Position numbers and translations under genes: made by a program. From NCBI RefSeq assembly GCF_030296015.1, contig NZ_AP027368.1, positions 992,001-1,056,000 of the forward strand: a DNA stretch of 64,000 nucleotides. Direction: 5' to 3'. This DNA comes from Ferrimonas sp. YFM (lineage in GTDB: Bacteria; Pseudomonadota; Gammaproteobacteria; Enterobacterales; Shewanellaceae). The notes beneath the pieces are model-generated. The model was not told where the DNA came from, did not search any database, and worked only from the letters and a program-made list of their open reading frames with translations. Numbering within the stretch: the stretch's first letter is position 1; the number at the start of each line of letters is the position of its first letter. Positions 50,138-59,204 of the stretch are shown here, piece after piece.

Positions 50138-51802
50138 TCAGTCGATGCGCTTGTACTTGATGCGGTGAGGTTCCAGGGCATCGGCGCCGTGGGTTTTCTT
50201 CATCCAGTCGCGGTATTCGCTGTAGTTGCCTTCGAAGAAGTTCACCTGGCCTTCGTCGCGGTAGTCCAGGATGTGGGTGGCGATGCGGTCCAGGAACCAG
50301 CGGTCGTGGGAGATCACCATGGCGCAGCCCGGGAACTCCAGCAGGGCGTTCTCCAGGGCACGCAGGGTCTCTACGTCCAGGTCGTTGGTGGGCTCATCGA
50401 GCAGCAGCATGTTGCCGCCGGCCTGCAGCAGCTTGGCCAGGTGCAGACGGCCACGCTCACCACCGGACAGTTCGCCAACACGCTTCTGCTGGTCGGTGCC
50501 CTTGAAGTTGAAGCGGGACACGTAGGCGCGGGATGGGATTTCGAAGTTGCCGATCTTCAGGATATCCTGACCGCCGGAGACTTCCTGGAACACAGTCTTG
50601 CTGTCGTCCATGTCGTCACGGAACTGATCCACGGACGCCAGCTTGACGGTGTCGCCCAGGTCGATGGTGCCGCTGTCCGGTTGCTCCTTGCCGGAGAGCA
50701 TGCGGAACAGCGTGGACTTACCGGCACCGTTGGCACCGATGATGCCGACGATGGCCCCCTTGGGCACGGAGAAGGAGAGGTCGTTGATCAGCACCCGGCC
50801 GTCGTAGGACTTGGTCAGGTTGCTCACCTCCAGTACCTTGTCACCCAGGCGCTCGCCCGGCGGAATGAACAGCTCGTTGGTTTCGTTACGGCGCTGGTAG
50901 TCGGTGCTGCTCAGCTCCTCGAAGCGGGCCATACGCGCCTTGCTCTTGGCCTGACGACCTTTGGGGTTCTGGCGAACCCACTCCAGCTCTTTCTGGATCG
51001 ACTTCATCCGGGCCTTCTCCTGGGCAGCTTCCTGCTCCAGACGGGCTTCCTTCTGCTCCAGCCAGGAGGAGTAGTTGCCCTCCCAGGGGATGCCCTCACC
51101 ACGGTCCAGTTCCAGGATCCAGCCAGCGGCATTGTCCAGGAAGTAACGGTCGTGGGTAATGGCGACCACGGTACCTGGGTACTCTTCCAGGAAGCGCTCC
51201 AGCCAGGCCACGGACTCGGCGTCCAGGTGGTTGGTGGGTTCATCCAGCAGCAGCATGTCCGGCTTTTCCAGCAGCAGACGGGCCAGGGCCACACGGCGAC
51301 GCTCACCACCGGAGAGTACCTTCACCTTGGCGTCCCACTCAGGCAGGCGCATGGCGTCGGCGGCGCGCTCCAGGGCGTTGTCCAGGGCGTGGCCATCTTT
51401 GGCGGCGATGATCGCTTCCAGCTCACCCTGCTCCTTGGCCAGGGCGTCGAAGTCGGCATTCTCATCGGCGTAGGCGGCGTACACCTCATCCAGGCGGGTC
51501 AGGGCACCTTTCACGTCGGCCACCGCTTCCTCAACCACTTCACGGACGGTTTTTTCCATGTCCATCTGCGGCTCCTGGGGCAGGTAGCCCACATTGATGC
51601 CAGGCATGGGACGGGCTTCACCTTCGAATTCGGTGTCTACGCCGGCCATGATGCGCAGCAGGGTGGACTTACCTGCGCCGTTCAGACCCAGAACACCAAT
51701 TTTGGCGCCGGGGAAGAAGGAGAGGGAGATATCTTTCAGGATGTGGCGCTTAGGTGGTACCACCTTGCCAACCCTGAGCATGGAGTAGATAAACTGTGCC
51801 AT
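50138..51802 (-). CDS. ettA: Energy-dependent translational throttle protein EttA
   Basis: A 554-aa ABC-F protein with two ATPase domains in one chain and no membrane segments. It binds the ribosomal E site and gates entry into elongation according to ATP/ADP. Walker A motifs are GLNGAGKST (39-47) and GANGAGKST (~360), signatures LSGGERRRVAL and LSGGERGRLHL, and Walker B LLLDEPTNHLD and LLLDEPTNDLD. The inter-domain arm contains LEQKEARLEQEAAQEKARMK, and the length matches E. coli EttA (555 aa). AGGAAA is 6 bases before the ATG. E. coli keeps ettA close to serB-radA, so the neighbourhood is ancestral, although orientation differs. Confidence 0.96.
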   Translation of the reverse strand: MAQFIYSMLRVGKVVPPKRHILKDISLSFFPGAKIGVLGLNGAGKSTLLRIMAGVDTEFEGEARPMPGINVGYLPQEPQMDMEKTVREVVEEAVADVKGALTRLDEVYAAYADENADFDALAKEQGELEAIIAAKDGHALDNALERAADAMRLPEWDAKVKVLSGGERRRVALARLLLEKPDMLLLDEPTNHLDAESVAWLERFLEEYPGTVVAITHDRYFLDNAAGWILELDRGEGIPWEGNYSSWLEQKEARLEQEAAQEKARMKSIQKELEWVRQNPKGRQAKSKARMARFEELSSTDYQRRNETNELFIPPGERLGDKVLEVSNLTKSYDGRVLINDLSFSVPKGAIVGIIGANGAGKSTLFRMLSGKEQPDSGTIDLGDTVKLASVDQFRDDMDDSKTVFQEVSGGQDILKIGNFEIPSRAYVSRFNFKGTDQQKRVGELSGGERGRLHLAKLLQAGGNMLLLDEPTNDLDVETLRALENALLEFPGCAMVISHDRWFLDRIATHILDYRDEGQVNFFEGNYSEYRDWMKKTHGADALEPHRIKYKRID

Positions 51803-51966
51803 GAGGTTTCCTGTATCAATTCAAGCTTTGCCAGCCCGGGCCCGGGCCGTCTCATCAATGGCCCCAGGGCCGGATAGGGGCGGCCGGCAGTATTGGGATG
51901 GCGCCTATGATACTGGCTGGGCTGCGGGAATCCAGTCATAAGCGCCACCAAGGGGGGAAACTGAGG

Positions 51967-53559
51967 CTAAAGGGCGGCTTTGTTCCTGCTGCCTCGCTGC
52001 CAGCCATGGGCCCTTAACTCGCGGATAAAGGAGAATATCCCCAGGGCGATGACCCCAAGGACCGGCAGACCGGAGACTATGGTGGCGGTTTGCAGCACCT
52101 CCAGGGGGCCGTCGAGCACCATGATCCCCAGGGGCAGCAGGCTCAGGACACAGGCCCAGAACAGGCGGTTCCAGCGCGCCGGTTCCTGCTCAGGGGTGAG
52201 CTTGGCGGTGGTGGTGGCCGACAGGGCATAGCTGACCGCATCATAGGTGGTGGCCAGGAAGATACAGCAGACGAAGGCAAATACTGCTTCAAACAGCTGA
52301 TGGGCAGGCAGGAATTTGGCCACCATCATGATCACCTCGCCCCCTTTGTACTGCTGCACCAGGCTGGCCACATCCAACTGACCGGTCACCTGAAGGTGCA
52401 GGGTGAAGTTGCCGAAGATGATGTAGAAGGCGGCACAGCCGCAGGAGGCGGCCAGCAGGGTCACCAGTATGGTGGCCTTGACGGTACGCCCCCGGGAGAT
52501 CTTGGCGATGAACATCGACATGAAGGGGGCAAAGGAGGCCCACCAGGCCCAGTAGAATACCGTCCAGCCCGTGGTCACGCCGCTGTCGCCTATGGGATCC
52601 ATATTGGTGGACATGGAGATGAAGTTGGTCAGTACCCGCCCCAGGGTACTGATCCCCATCTCCAGGGTGAACACCGAGGGGCCGGCCAGCAGCACGAACG
52701 CCAGCAGCAGGATGGAGAGCACCACGTTGATGTCCGACATGGTCCTCAGCCCCTTCTTGATGCCGAAGAAGGCACTGCAGCCAAACACCGAGGTGACGAA
52801 GAACAGCACGGCGATCTCCAGGCGGGTGGTGTTGGCGATCCCCAGCAGGTCACTGACGGCGGCGGCGATCACCGGTGCGCCCAGGCCCAGGGAGGTGGCG
52901 GCACCGCCGATCAGGCCGATCATAAACAGGATGTCGATGGTCTTGCCCGCCAGGCCGTTGACCCGGTCACCGAGGATCGGCCGGCAACACTGGGAGATGT
53001 TCAGCACCGGGGTGCGTTTGACGTGAAAATGGTAGGCGATGGGCACCGCCAGGGTGGCGTACATGGCCCAGGCGATGGGCCCCCAGTGAAACATGGCGTA
53101 GGCGGCGGCCCACTCATTGGCGCCGGTGGTGACAGGGTCGGTGCCGTTGATCCCCAGATTGGAGAGGTGGGCCCAGTCCAGCATGCTGCCGTACATGATG
53201 CCGGAGCCAACCCCGGCACACACCAGCATCGCCACCCAGCTGTAATCCGAATATTCGGTGGTGTCTCCCAGGGTGCGATGGCCGTAGCGACCGAAGGCCA
53301 GCCACAGACACCATAGAAAAGAGCCGACGCCGGCGAGGATGTAGAGCCAGCCCAGCTCTTCGGTGATAAAGCGAAACAGCACGAAGATCTGCGCCTTGGC
53401 CGCATCCGGATGGAGCAGCATCGGCAGGGTGCCGAGCAATACCAGCAGGAAGGTGCCGAAGAACTTCAGGCCATCGATGTTGGCAAACAGGGGAAGCGGA
53501 GCCGTGGTATTCAGCTCCAGCTCATGACTTGAGGTTGCGCTCACAAGGGTTTCATCCAT
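51967..53559 (-). CDS. BCCT-family betaine/choline/carnitine transporter
   Basis: A 530-aa inner-membrane carrier with about 12 hydrophobic helices. The BCCT core sequence [20 protein letters not shown] followed by KISRGRTVK includes the Trp-rich helix that forms the substrate cage, and FHWGPIAWAMY is also typical. It is clearly a relative of the CaiT at 60496 but far less similar to it than the two CaiA copies are to each other, and its second-helix segment (GSGIMYG) differs from that of CaiT. A role in import of a carnitine, betaine or choline-type compound is inferred. It follows the YaaU-like MFS gene on the same strand, 49 bp apart, so both may be cotranscribed. Confidence 0.88.
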   Translation of the reverse strand: MDETLVSATSSHELELNTTAPLPLFANIDGLKFFGTFLLVLLGTLPMLLHPDAAKAQIFVLFRFITEELGWLYILAGVGSFLWCLWLAFGRYGHRTLGDTTEYSDYSWVAMLVCAGVGSGIMYGSMLDWAHLSNLGINGTDPVTTGANEWAAAYAMFHWGPIAWAMYATLAVPIAYHFHVKRTPVLNISQCCRPILGDRVNGLAGKTIDILFMIGLIGGAATSLGLGAPVIAAAVSDLLGIANTTRLEIAVLFFVTSVFGCSAFFGIKKGLRTMSDINVVLSILLLAFVLLAGPSVFTLEMGISTLGRVLTNFISMSTNMDPIGDSGVTTGWTVFYWAWWASFAPFMSMFIAKISRGRTVKATILVTLLAASCGCAAFYIIFGNFTLHLQVTGQLDVASLVQQYKGGEVIMMVAKFLPAHQLFEAVFAFVCCIFLATTYDAVSYALSATTTAKLTPEQEPARWNRLFWACVLSLLPLGIMVLDGPLEVLQTATIVSGLPVLGVIALGIFSFIRELRAHGWQRGSRNKAAL

Positions 53560-53608
53560 TCATATTGGGCGACTGAGCCCCGCCGCTGGCGGGGCCTGGT
53601 ATATAGGA

Positions 53609-54928
53609 TCAGCCGAACTTGGCCGAGCTGGCTTCGGCCAGGGCCATTCCGCGGGTCTCCGGGGCCATGGCGACGGAAATCAACAGTCCCAGCAGGGAGA
53701 TGAGTGCCCCCATCATCATGGTGGCGGAGATGCCGTAGCTGGCCATAAACAGCGGCAGGGCGTAGGTGGAGACTATGGTGCCGATGCGGCTGAATGCCAT
53801 CACCGCACCGACCGCCGAGGCGCGGATCTCTGTGGGAAACAGCTCATTGGGGTAGAGCCACTGCAGAATGCCCGGGCCGCCGGAGAAGAAGGCATACAGG
53901 CCAAAGGCGCTGACCACCAGGGCGATGCTCGGATTGGGGATCACCCCCAACACCGCCAGGGCCAGGGTCATGGCGGCAAAGCTGCCGATCAGCAGTGGAC
54001 GGCGGCCGATGGAGTTGAGCCAGTAGATGGCCGGGATGCAGCCGGCAATAAAGAAGCCGCTGATGATGATGTTGCCCAGGGCGGCATCTTTCCCCTCATG
54101 CAGGCCAAGCATGCCGATGATCTGCGGGCCAAAGGTGTAGATGGCGAACATGGGGATGATCTGGCAGCTCCAGATGGTGCCGGTGAAGATCACCATCTTC
54201 AGGTTGCGCTTGCGGAACAGGTCTGCGTAGCTGGTTTTTTTCGGCGCCTCCTGCTCCAGGGTGACCCCCTTGCCGAAATAGGTCTCCATCACCTGGCGAC
54301 ACTCCTCCACCCGGCCTTTCTTCAGCAGCCAGCGAGGGGATTCGGGCAGGTGGAAGCGGCCCAGCAGGATCACCAGGCAGGGGATGACGCCGCTGCCGAG
54401 CATCCAGCGCCAACCATCCTCCATGTCGTAGAGCAGGTAGCCGACGGCGTTGGCGGCGGTGGCGCCGACGTACCACATCAGGGCGATGAACCCCATGGTC
54501 AGGGCGCGCTGCTTGGTGGGGGAGAACTCCGCCACCATGGAGGTGGCGATGGGGTAGTCGGCGCCGATCACCACGCCGATCAAAAAGCGCATGATCACCA
54601 GCTCCATGGGTGAGGAGACAAACATGGTGCCCACGGACAGCAGGGCGATGGCGATGATGTCAATCAGGAACATCAGCCGGCGGCCGAACAGGTCGGCGAT
54701 GTAGCCAAACAGGGCGGTACCGACAAACAGACCCACCAGGGTGGAGGCGCCCACCAGGCCGATCCAGTTGGAGTCCAGCTGCATGCTGGGGATCAGTTGT
54801 TCCAGGGCAATGCCGATGATCACCAGGACATAGCCATCCAGGAAGGGACCGCCGCTGCCCCAGAGCATGATCTTCTTATGCAGTGGAGAAAACTCCATAT
54901 CATCGAAACTTGTTTCAGCTTTCATCAT
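53609..54928 (-). CDS. MFS transporter, YaaU-like (sugar-porter/metabolite:H+ symporter type)
   Basis: A 439-aa carrier with 12 predicted helices. The A-motif ADLFGRR lies after TM2, and PESPRWLLKKGR after TM6 is typical of the sugar-porter/YaaU group. In E. coli, yaaU follows fixABCX directly, and here the gene follows fixX on the same strand. This supports the same family and a link with carnitine or related catabolites. The substrate is unknown. The frame begins with two ATGs; AGAGG is 3 bases from the first and 6 from the second, so the second (MKAETSFDD) is also possible. A BCCT gene follows 49 bp downstream. Confidence 0.85.
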   Translation of the reverse strand: MMKAETSFDDMEFSPLHKKIMLWGSGGPFLDGYVLVIIGIALEQLIPSMQLDSNWIGLVGASTLVGLFVGTALFGYIADLFGRRLMFLIDIIAIALLSVGTMFVSSPMELVIMRFLIGVVIGADYPIATSMVAEFSPTKQRALTMGFIALMWYVGATAANAVGYLLYDMEDGWRWMLGSGVIPCLVILLGRFHLPESPRWLLKKGRVEECRQVMETYFGKGVTLEQEAPKKTSYADLFRKRNLKMVIFTGTIWSCQIIPMFAIYTFGPQIIGMLGLHEGKDAALGNIIISGFFIAGCIPAIYWLNSIGRRPLLIGSFAAMTLALAVLGVIPNPSIALVVSAFGLYAFFSGGPGILQWLYPNELFPTEIRASAVGAVMAFSRIGTIVSTYALPLFMASYGISATMMMGALISLLGLLISVAMAPETRGMALAEASSAKFG

Positions 54929-55247
54929 TAGCCTCTATTTTTCTGCATAGAAAGATCGCGCTGTGAAATATCCCTTAATGTTGCTGTTTGTTTTTCACCC
55001 CCGAGGAGCGACCACTCTCCTGCGGGTGGGCCTGTCCCTGCCCAGATCTGGCCGGCGAGTGTATCAGTTCTCAGCCCCGAGTTTTGTGTCGTGGCTAACA
55101 GCGGCCGGTACGAAAAAATCTCTCTATGTCTTCGTTATTTTTTAAGTCGTGAGTGTTTTTGGTTTGTTCGTTTTAAATTCATTCAATATCAGCTGGTTGC
55201 GCATGGTTTCTGGCTGTTTTGCTGGCGGCGCCTCCAACTGCAACGAC
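54929..55247 (-). other. Intergenic region upstream of the YaaU-like gene
   Basis: No gene is seen here. The stretch separates the fixX terminator from the MFS gene and should contain a promoter for the MFS-BCCT pair. A TTTCACAGCGCGATC segment on the minus strand resembles half a CRP site. Its AT content is higher than that of the flanking genes. Confidence 0.4.
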
Positions 55248-55277
55248 AAAGAGGCAATATACTTATTGCCTCTTTTT
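55248..55277 (-). terminator. Terminator hairpin after fixX
   Basis: AAAGAGGCAATA (55248-55259) and TATTGCCTCTTT (55264-55275) form a perfect 12-bp stem with a TACT loop, starting about ten bases after the fixX stop. On the minus strand the tail is TTTGTCGTT. The better T-run is on the plus strand, but no plus-strand gene ends there. Confidence 0.75.
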
Positions 55278-55284
55278 ATCTCCG

Positions 55285-55572
55285 CTAACCGTAGCGATAT
55301 TCGATGCCGAAGGTCCCTCTGGGGTACTCCCACTTTTCCAAAATGGTGTCGCCACAGAGGAATTTGCAGGTGCCACACTCCAGGCATCCGGCGGAGTCGA
55401 ACTTGACGCTGCCATCCTCCATCAGTTTGTAGAGTCCGGCAGGGCAGGCGTTGACCAGTTTTTTCACTTCTGCCAGGTCCGGGTTCTCCTTGAGGACGAT
55501 GTGGGGGTGCCCCTCATCCACATGGAACTTGTTGACCCCGAGTTTGACGTCGACGTTTACGCTGTTGCTCAT
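55285..55572 (-). CDS. fixX: Ferredoxin-like protein FixX
   Basis: A 95-aa iron-sulfur protein. Cysteines lie at C43 (NACPAGLY), C63, C66 and C69 (GCLECGTCKF) and C73, enough for one [4Fe-4S] cluster of the FixX/ETF-QO type. It is thought to work with FixC in passing electrons from the FixAB flavoprotein. The start ATG overlaps the fixC stop by 4 bases, so synthesis is coupled. It is the last gene of fixABCX, followed by a hairpin terminator. It closely resembles E. coli FixX. Confidence 0.95.
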   Translation of the reverse strand: MSNSVNVDVKLGVNKFHVDEGHPHIVLKENPDLAEVKKLVNACPAGLYKLMEDGSVKFDSAGCLECGTCKFLCGDTILEKWEYPRGTFGIEYRYG

Positions 55573-56861
55573 AGTGCGGTGACTCCTTTAATGCCATCCT
55601 TCAGCAGGTTGAGGTAACCCACCTCTTTGCAGTGCTTCATCAGGGTCTTGCGGATGGGTTGGGACGGAGTGCCGTCGACGGTGAACATCTCCTGCATCAG
55701 GTCGGCCACCATCTTGGGGTACTGGTTGAAGATGCGCGGGTTCTCCATAAAGGCCGGCAGCTTCTGATACAGCTTGAGATCCTTCATCACAAAGCTCTCT
55801 TCCAGCATCCTCTGGTAGCTGGCGAGGCCGTTGGCGGAGAAGTCGTTGCTCTCTTTCGCGGTCAGCACGGCCCGGGCGGCGGCTTCGCCGGAGGCGATGG
55901 CCAGGTCCATGCCGCGGACGGTGTAGCCCACATTGAGGCACAGGCCGGCGGCATCGCCGGTGATCAGCACGCCGTCGTCCACCAGCTTGGGCACCATGTG
56001 GATGCCCGCCTCGGGGACCACGTGACCGGAGTACTCGATCATCTTGCCACCCTCGATCAGGGGCTTGACCGCCGGATGGTTTTTGAAGTCCTCCAGCATC
56101 TGGGGCACGGTCTTGTCGGTGTCACCGATGTGGTGCAGGCCGGCGACGATCCCCAGGGAAACGGTGCTCTTATTGGTGTAGAGGAAACCGCCGCCCATCA
56201 GGCCGTTGGAGGGGGAACCGGCAAACAGCCAGGCGGCCCCTTCGTCACCACTCAGGTTAAAGCGATCGCGGATCTGCTCTTCGGACAGCTCGATCAGTTC
56301 CTTGGCACCCACCGCCATGGCGCTGGCCTGAACCTTGGGCTGGACCATCCCCAGCTGTTCACCCAGCACAGGGTTAACCCCTTCCGCCAGGATGACGCAC
56401 TTGGCCAGGAGCTCGTCGCCGTCGGCTTCGACCCCCACCACCTTGCCGTCGCGGGTCAGCACCTTGTCGACCCGGATGCCGGTAATAAACTGGGCTCCGA
56501 CCTCTTCCGCTTTGCCGGCCAGCCATTGGTCAAACTCACCGCGCAGAACGGTGTAGGACTCTTCCACCGCCTGCTGGTCCTGGCCATTGTGGTAGTCCAG
56601 GGTGACGGCGCTGTCGTCGGTCATAAAGGAGACCTTCTCCTTGGTGACCCGGCGTTCGATGGGGGCTTCTTCGGCAAAGCCGGGAATCACCCGCTCCAGG
56701 CTGTGGCCGTAGAGCCGGCCCCCGGTCATGTTCTTGCTGCCCGGGTAGTTGCCCCGTTCAATCACGAGTACGTCGGCGCCGCCCTGTGCCAGGACATAGG
56801 CGGCGACGCTGCCCGCCAGGCCTGCGCCGACGATAATGGTGTCAAATGCTTCTTCTGACAT
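55569..56861 (-). CDS. fixC: FAD-dependent oxidoreductase FixC (ETF-quinone oxidoreductase-like)
   Basis: A 430-aa flavoprotein with an N-terminal dinucleotide fold, VGAGLAGS (G12-x-G14-xx-G17). It has internal RGEFDQWLAGKAEEVG and a GDAAGLCLNVGYTVRGMDLA segment near residues 315-335, as in FixC/ETF-QO proteins. In the carnitine pathway FixABCX is thought to deliver electrons to CaiA. The length equals E. coli FixC. It overlaps fixX by 4 bases and is 70 bp downstream of fixB, a gap that contains a hairpin. Confidence 0.96.
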   Translation of the reverse strand: MSEEAFDTIIVGAGLAGSVAAYVLAQGGADVLVIERGNYPGSKNMTGGRLYGHSLERVIPGFAEEAPIERRVTKEKVSFMTDDSAVTLDYHNGQDQQAVEESYTVLRGEFDQWLAGKAEEVGAQFITGIRVDKVLTRDGKVVGVEADGDELLAKCVILAEGVNPVLGEQLGMVQPKVQASAMAVGAKELIELSEEQIRDRFNLSGDEGAAWLFAGSPSNGLMGGGFLYTNKSTVSLGIVAGLHHIGDTDKTVPQMLEDFKNHPAVKPLIEGGKMIEYSGHVVPEAGIHMVPKLVDDGVLITGDAAGLCLNVGYTVRGMDLAIASGEAAARAVLTAKESNDFSANGLASYQRMLEESFVMKDLKLYQKLPAFMENPRIFNQYPKMVADLMQEMFTVDGTPSQPIRKTLMKHCKEVGYLNLLKDGIKGVTAL

Positions 56862-56889
56862 AGTCTTGTTTCTCTGTCGCTGGATGCCG

Positions 56890-56916
56890 GGTCCCGCTTC
56901 CTCCTGAAACGGGACC
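56890..56916 (-). other. Intercistronic hairpin between fixB and fixC
   Basis: GGTCCCG (56890-56896) and CGGGACC (56910-56916) form a 7-bp stem with a 13-base loop and no T-run. It sits in a 70-bp gap inside an otherwise tightly packed operon and may modulate message stability. Confidence 0.5.
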
Positions 56917-56931
56917 GCTGGCGGAGAGCTA

Positions 56932-57873
56932 TTAGCCCTTGAGAGCCTCTACCAGAGCGGGGATCACCTTGGTGGTGTCACCCACCAGGCCGTAATCGGC
57001 GTACTGGAAGATGGGGGCGTTCTTGTCCTTGTTGATGGCGATGATGGTCTGGGCACCGTTGACGCCGACCATGTGCTGGATCTGACCGGAGATGCCCACC
57101 GCCAGGTAGAGGTCCGGCTTGAGCATCACCCCGGAGACGCCGATGTAGCGCTCGCGCTCCATCCACTTCTCGGTTTCCGCAATGGGGCGGCTGCAGCCCA
57201 TCTCGGCGCCCAGCAGACCAGCGAGAGTCTCGGCTTGCTTGAGGTTGTCCTGGGAAACGATGCCGCTGCCCACGCCGACAACACGCTTGGCACGGGACAG
57301 ATCCACACCTTCACCCTCTTTTGCGCGACGCTCGATGCACTTGATGGCAATCTTGGGCTCGACGAAGGGCAGGGTCTGCACTTCACCCTGGGCTGCGCCT
57401 TCGGTGGCAGGCTCAAAGGTGCCGGAGGCCAGGGTGACCACGGCGATCTGCGAGGTGAGCTTCTCCTCACCCAGGGCCAGTCCACCGTAGACCATGTGCT
57501 TGGCAACCACGGCGTCGGCGTCGCAGCGGATCTCGCTGGCATCGTTGAATACGGCGCCGTTGAGGCGGTTACCCAGCTTGGCGGCCAGCGCCTTGCAGCG
57601 GCGGGTGGCGGCCATCAGTACCAGGCTGCGGTCGCTGGTCTCACCGAGGATCGCCACCAGGGTATCGGCGTAGTCCTCGACGATGCGCTCGGCTGGCTTC
57701 TCACCCAGGTGGAACACCTTGTGGGCACCCAGGGCCAGGGCCTGGTCAACCTGTTGCTGGGGACCCAGCACCAGGGCACAGACCTGCTCACCCAACTGGG
57801 CAGCGCCGGCAATCAGTTCAGGCAGACGGGAGGGGCTGTCACTGAAAACCCATACATTGTGCAGTTTGCTCAT
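56932..57873 (-). CDS. fixB: Electron transfer flavoprotein alpha-like subunit FixB
   Basis: A 313-aa ETF alpha-family protein. The C-terminal FAD domain shows the family pattern in VGVNGAQTIIAINKDKNAPI and ADYGLVGDTTKVIPALVEAL. It should pair with FixA to form the flavoprotein that supplies electrons for crotonobetaine reduction. Length and sequence match E. coli FixB. GGAGAAGAG lies upstream of the ATG. It is 17 bases from fixA. Confidence 0.96.
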   Translation of the reverse strand: MSKLHNVWVFSDSPSRLPELIAGAAQLGEQVCALVLGPQQQVDQALALGAHKVFHLGEKPAERIVEDYADTLVAILGETSDRSLVLMAATRRCKALAAKLGNRLNGAVFNDASEIRCDADAVVAKHMVYGGLALGEEKLTSQIAVVTLASGTFEPATEGAAQGEVQTLPFVEPKIAIKCIERRAKEGEGVDLSRAKRVVGVGSGIVSQDNLKQAETLAGLLGAEMGCSRPIAETEKWMERERYIGVSGVMLKPDLYLAVGISGQIQHMVGVNGAQTIIAINKDKNAPIFQYADYGLVGDTTKVIPALVEALKG

Positions 57874-57890
57874 TCTTCTCTTCTCCGAAA

Positions 57891-58664
57891 TCAGTTGGCG
57901 GCTTTGCGCAGGTGGTCAGCGAATTCGGCGATCTGGTCATCACCGTCACCCTCAATCAGGATGCGTTTGCGCTCCTGCTGCTCTGGGGCTTTCACTGTCA
58001 GCAGCTCGGCCAGGGCGGGTACCTCGATGGGACCGAGGTCTGCCTGACGGAGAATGGTGCTGGGTTTCTTCGCCGCACCCAGGATCGCCTTCATGGAGGG
58101 AATCTGAGGCTCGTTGATGTCGGCGGAGACGGAGATCACCGCAGGCAGGGGAATGGCCAGTACCTCGACTTCGTCATCCAGCTCGCGCTCTACGGTCAGG
58201 ACGCCGGCTTCGGCACCGACGATCTTGCTGACGCCGTTGATGTTGGGCAGTTGCAGTTGCTCACCCAGCAGCAGGCCGACCTGTTGGGCGTAAAGGTCGC
58301 CGGAGCCGTCACCACAGATGATGAGGTCAAAATCGCTCTTCTGTGCTGCGGTGGCCAACACTCGGGCGGTCTGATGGGGCAGGGCCTGTTCGAAGCTGTC
58401 GTCCACCGCCAGGGTCAGTGCGTCCGGGCCGCGGGACAGGATGTCTTTTTTGGCCTTGGGGGCTTCCAGTGCCTTGCCGCCCATGCTCAGTGCGGTGATG
58501 TGGCCTTCACCCATTTGAGCCTTGAGCTGGACAGCCGCTTCGACGGCACTCAAATCAAATTGGCTGATCTTCATCGCTGCTTTGGCGGTGTCTATGGCAC
58601 CGTCTGACTGCACGTTGATGTCTTGTTCCTCGGGAACCAGTTTGTAACACGCAAGAATGTTCAT
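57891..58664 (-). CDS. fixA: Electron transfer flavoprotein beta-like subunit FixA
   Basis: A 257-aa ETF beta-family protein. It begins [16 protein letters not shown], and has [20 protein letters not shown], the [14 protein letters not shown] loop and [16 protein letters not shown], all typical of FixA. The ATG at 58664 is chosen because it yields the conserved N-terminus and has GGAGAG just upstream, although the frame is open to 58766. It is the first gene of fixABCX and diverges from the porin-cai operon, as fixA diverges from caiT in E. coli. Confidence 0.96.
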   Translation of the reverse strand: MNILACYKLVPEEQDINVQSDGAIDTAKAAMKISQFDLSAVEAAVQLKAQMGEGHITALSMGGKALEAPKAKKDILSRGPDALTLAVDDSFEQALPHQTARVLATAAQKSDFDLIICGDGSGDLYAQQVGLLLGEQLQLPNINGVSKIVGAEAGVLTVERELDDEVEVLAIPLPAVISVSADINEPQIPSMKAILGAAKKPSTILRQADLGPIEVPALAELLTVKAPEQQERKRILIEGDGDDQIAEFADHLRKAAN

Positions 58665-58802
58665 CGTCTCTCCAGTGTTGCTGTTGCGTTGCCGGGTAAG
58701 TGACAAAGGGAAGGGGAACACTTTTTCACTTACCACAGGGCAAACTGTGGGGTTGATAACGTACAAACCGGTTTTATTTGCTCAGTTTTAACTGGGTAAC
58801 AA

Positions 58803-58994
58803 ATGTCGTTCACGACCCTTTTTAAATTCTTAGTCGTGCCTATTGTTATTGCTGCTTACCTTCAAGAAAGGAAACGTTTTCCAGTAAAAAGATTCGCGCT
58901 GAGCAATTTCATTTCCTTGGTTTGTTTTCTGGCTTTTATTAATACAACTCGAAATATTCTCAGGGCAATTGAAACCGTCCTTGTGGCGACCTAA
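58803..58994 (+). CDS. Doubtful 63-aa hydrophobic frame in the fix-cai control region
   Basis: A short frame with two hydrophobic stretches (FKFLVVPIVIAAYL and NFISLVCFLAFI) and a basic middle, which would make a small two-helix membrane protein. There is no clear Shine-Dalgarno before the ATG, and AT-rich DNA easily yields such frames by chance. I recognise no relative. It could be real or could be noise inside the promoter region. Confidence 0.2.
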   Translation: MSFTTLFKFLVVPIVIAAYLQERKRFPVKRFALSNFISLVCFLAFINTTRNILRAIETVLVAT

Positions 58995-59079
58995 ATGTTA
59001 TCTTGGTCACAAAAAAATGCGATTCGCACTTTTTTGGGTGTTCAAAAAAGCCACAAAACAAAGTTTCACTCGGAAAAAG

Positions 59080-59174
59080 TGTGATTACCATCAAATAAAT
59101 GCCGCTTTGGGCCTGATCTTGGAGAGTGAATTGTGACGAGGGGCGGTTTTTTCCCCGAAATCAATATGCATAAT
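59080..59174 (+). promoter_or_regulatory. Candidate CRP-dependent promoter of the porin-cai operon
   Basis: CATAAT (59169-59174) is a plausible -10 with an expected start near 59181. TGTGA-N6-TCAAA at 59080-59095 is then centred near -93 and TGTGA at 59132-59136 near -41, both positions at which CRP commonly works. The second site has only the left half. Site calls come from pattern matching by eye. Confidence 0.45.
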
Positions 59175-59204
59175 GCGAACAACCTAAAATGGAGGTCGAT
59201 GTAA

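Larger units (their letters stand above)
58665..59204. other. Divergent control region between fixA and the porin-cai operon
   Basis: This 540-bp AT-rich stretch should drive both fixABCX and porin-caiTAB. It holds a good CRP-like site (TGTGATTACCATCAAA, 59080-59095), a second TGTGA half-site at 59132, and a CTTTTTT/AAAAAAG hairpin (59029-59050). In E. coli the matching region binds CRP and CaiF. No caiF-like gene is inside the window. Confidence 0.6.

Noticed and set aside
50138-51802. Antibiotic-resistance ABC-F protein
   Set aside because: Length, arm sequence and position near serB-radA fit EttA, a housekeeping translation factor, rather than a resistance protein.
51967-53559. A second caiT
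   Set aside because: The protein shares the BCCT core but lacks the CaiT-specific blocks (such as [12 protein letters not shown]) present at 60496, so it is only called a BCCT transporter.
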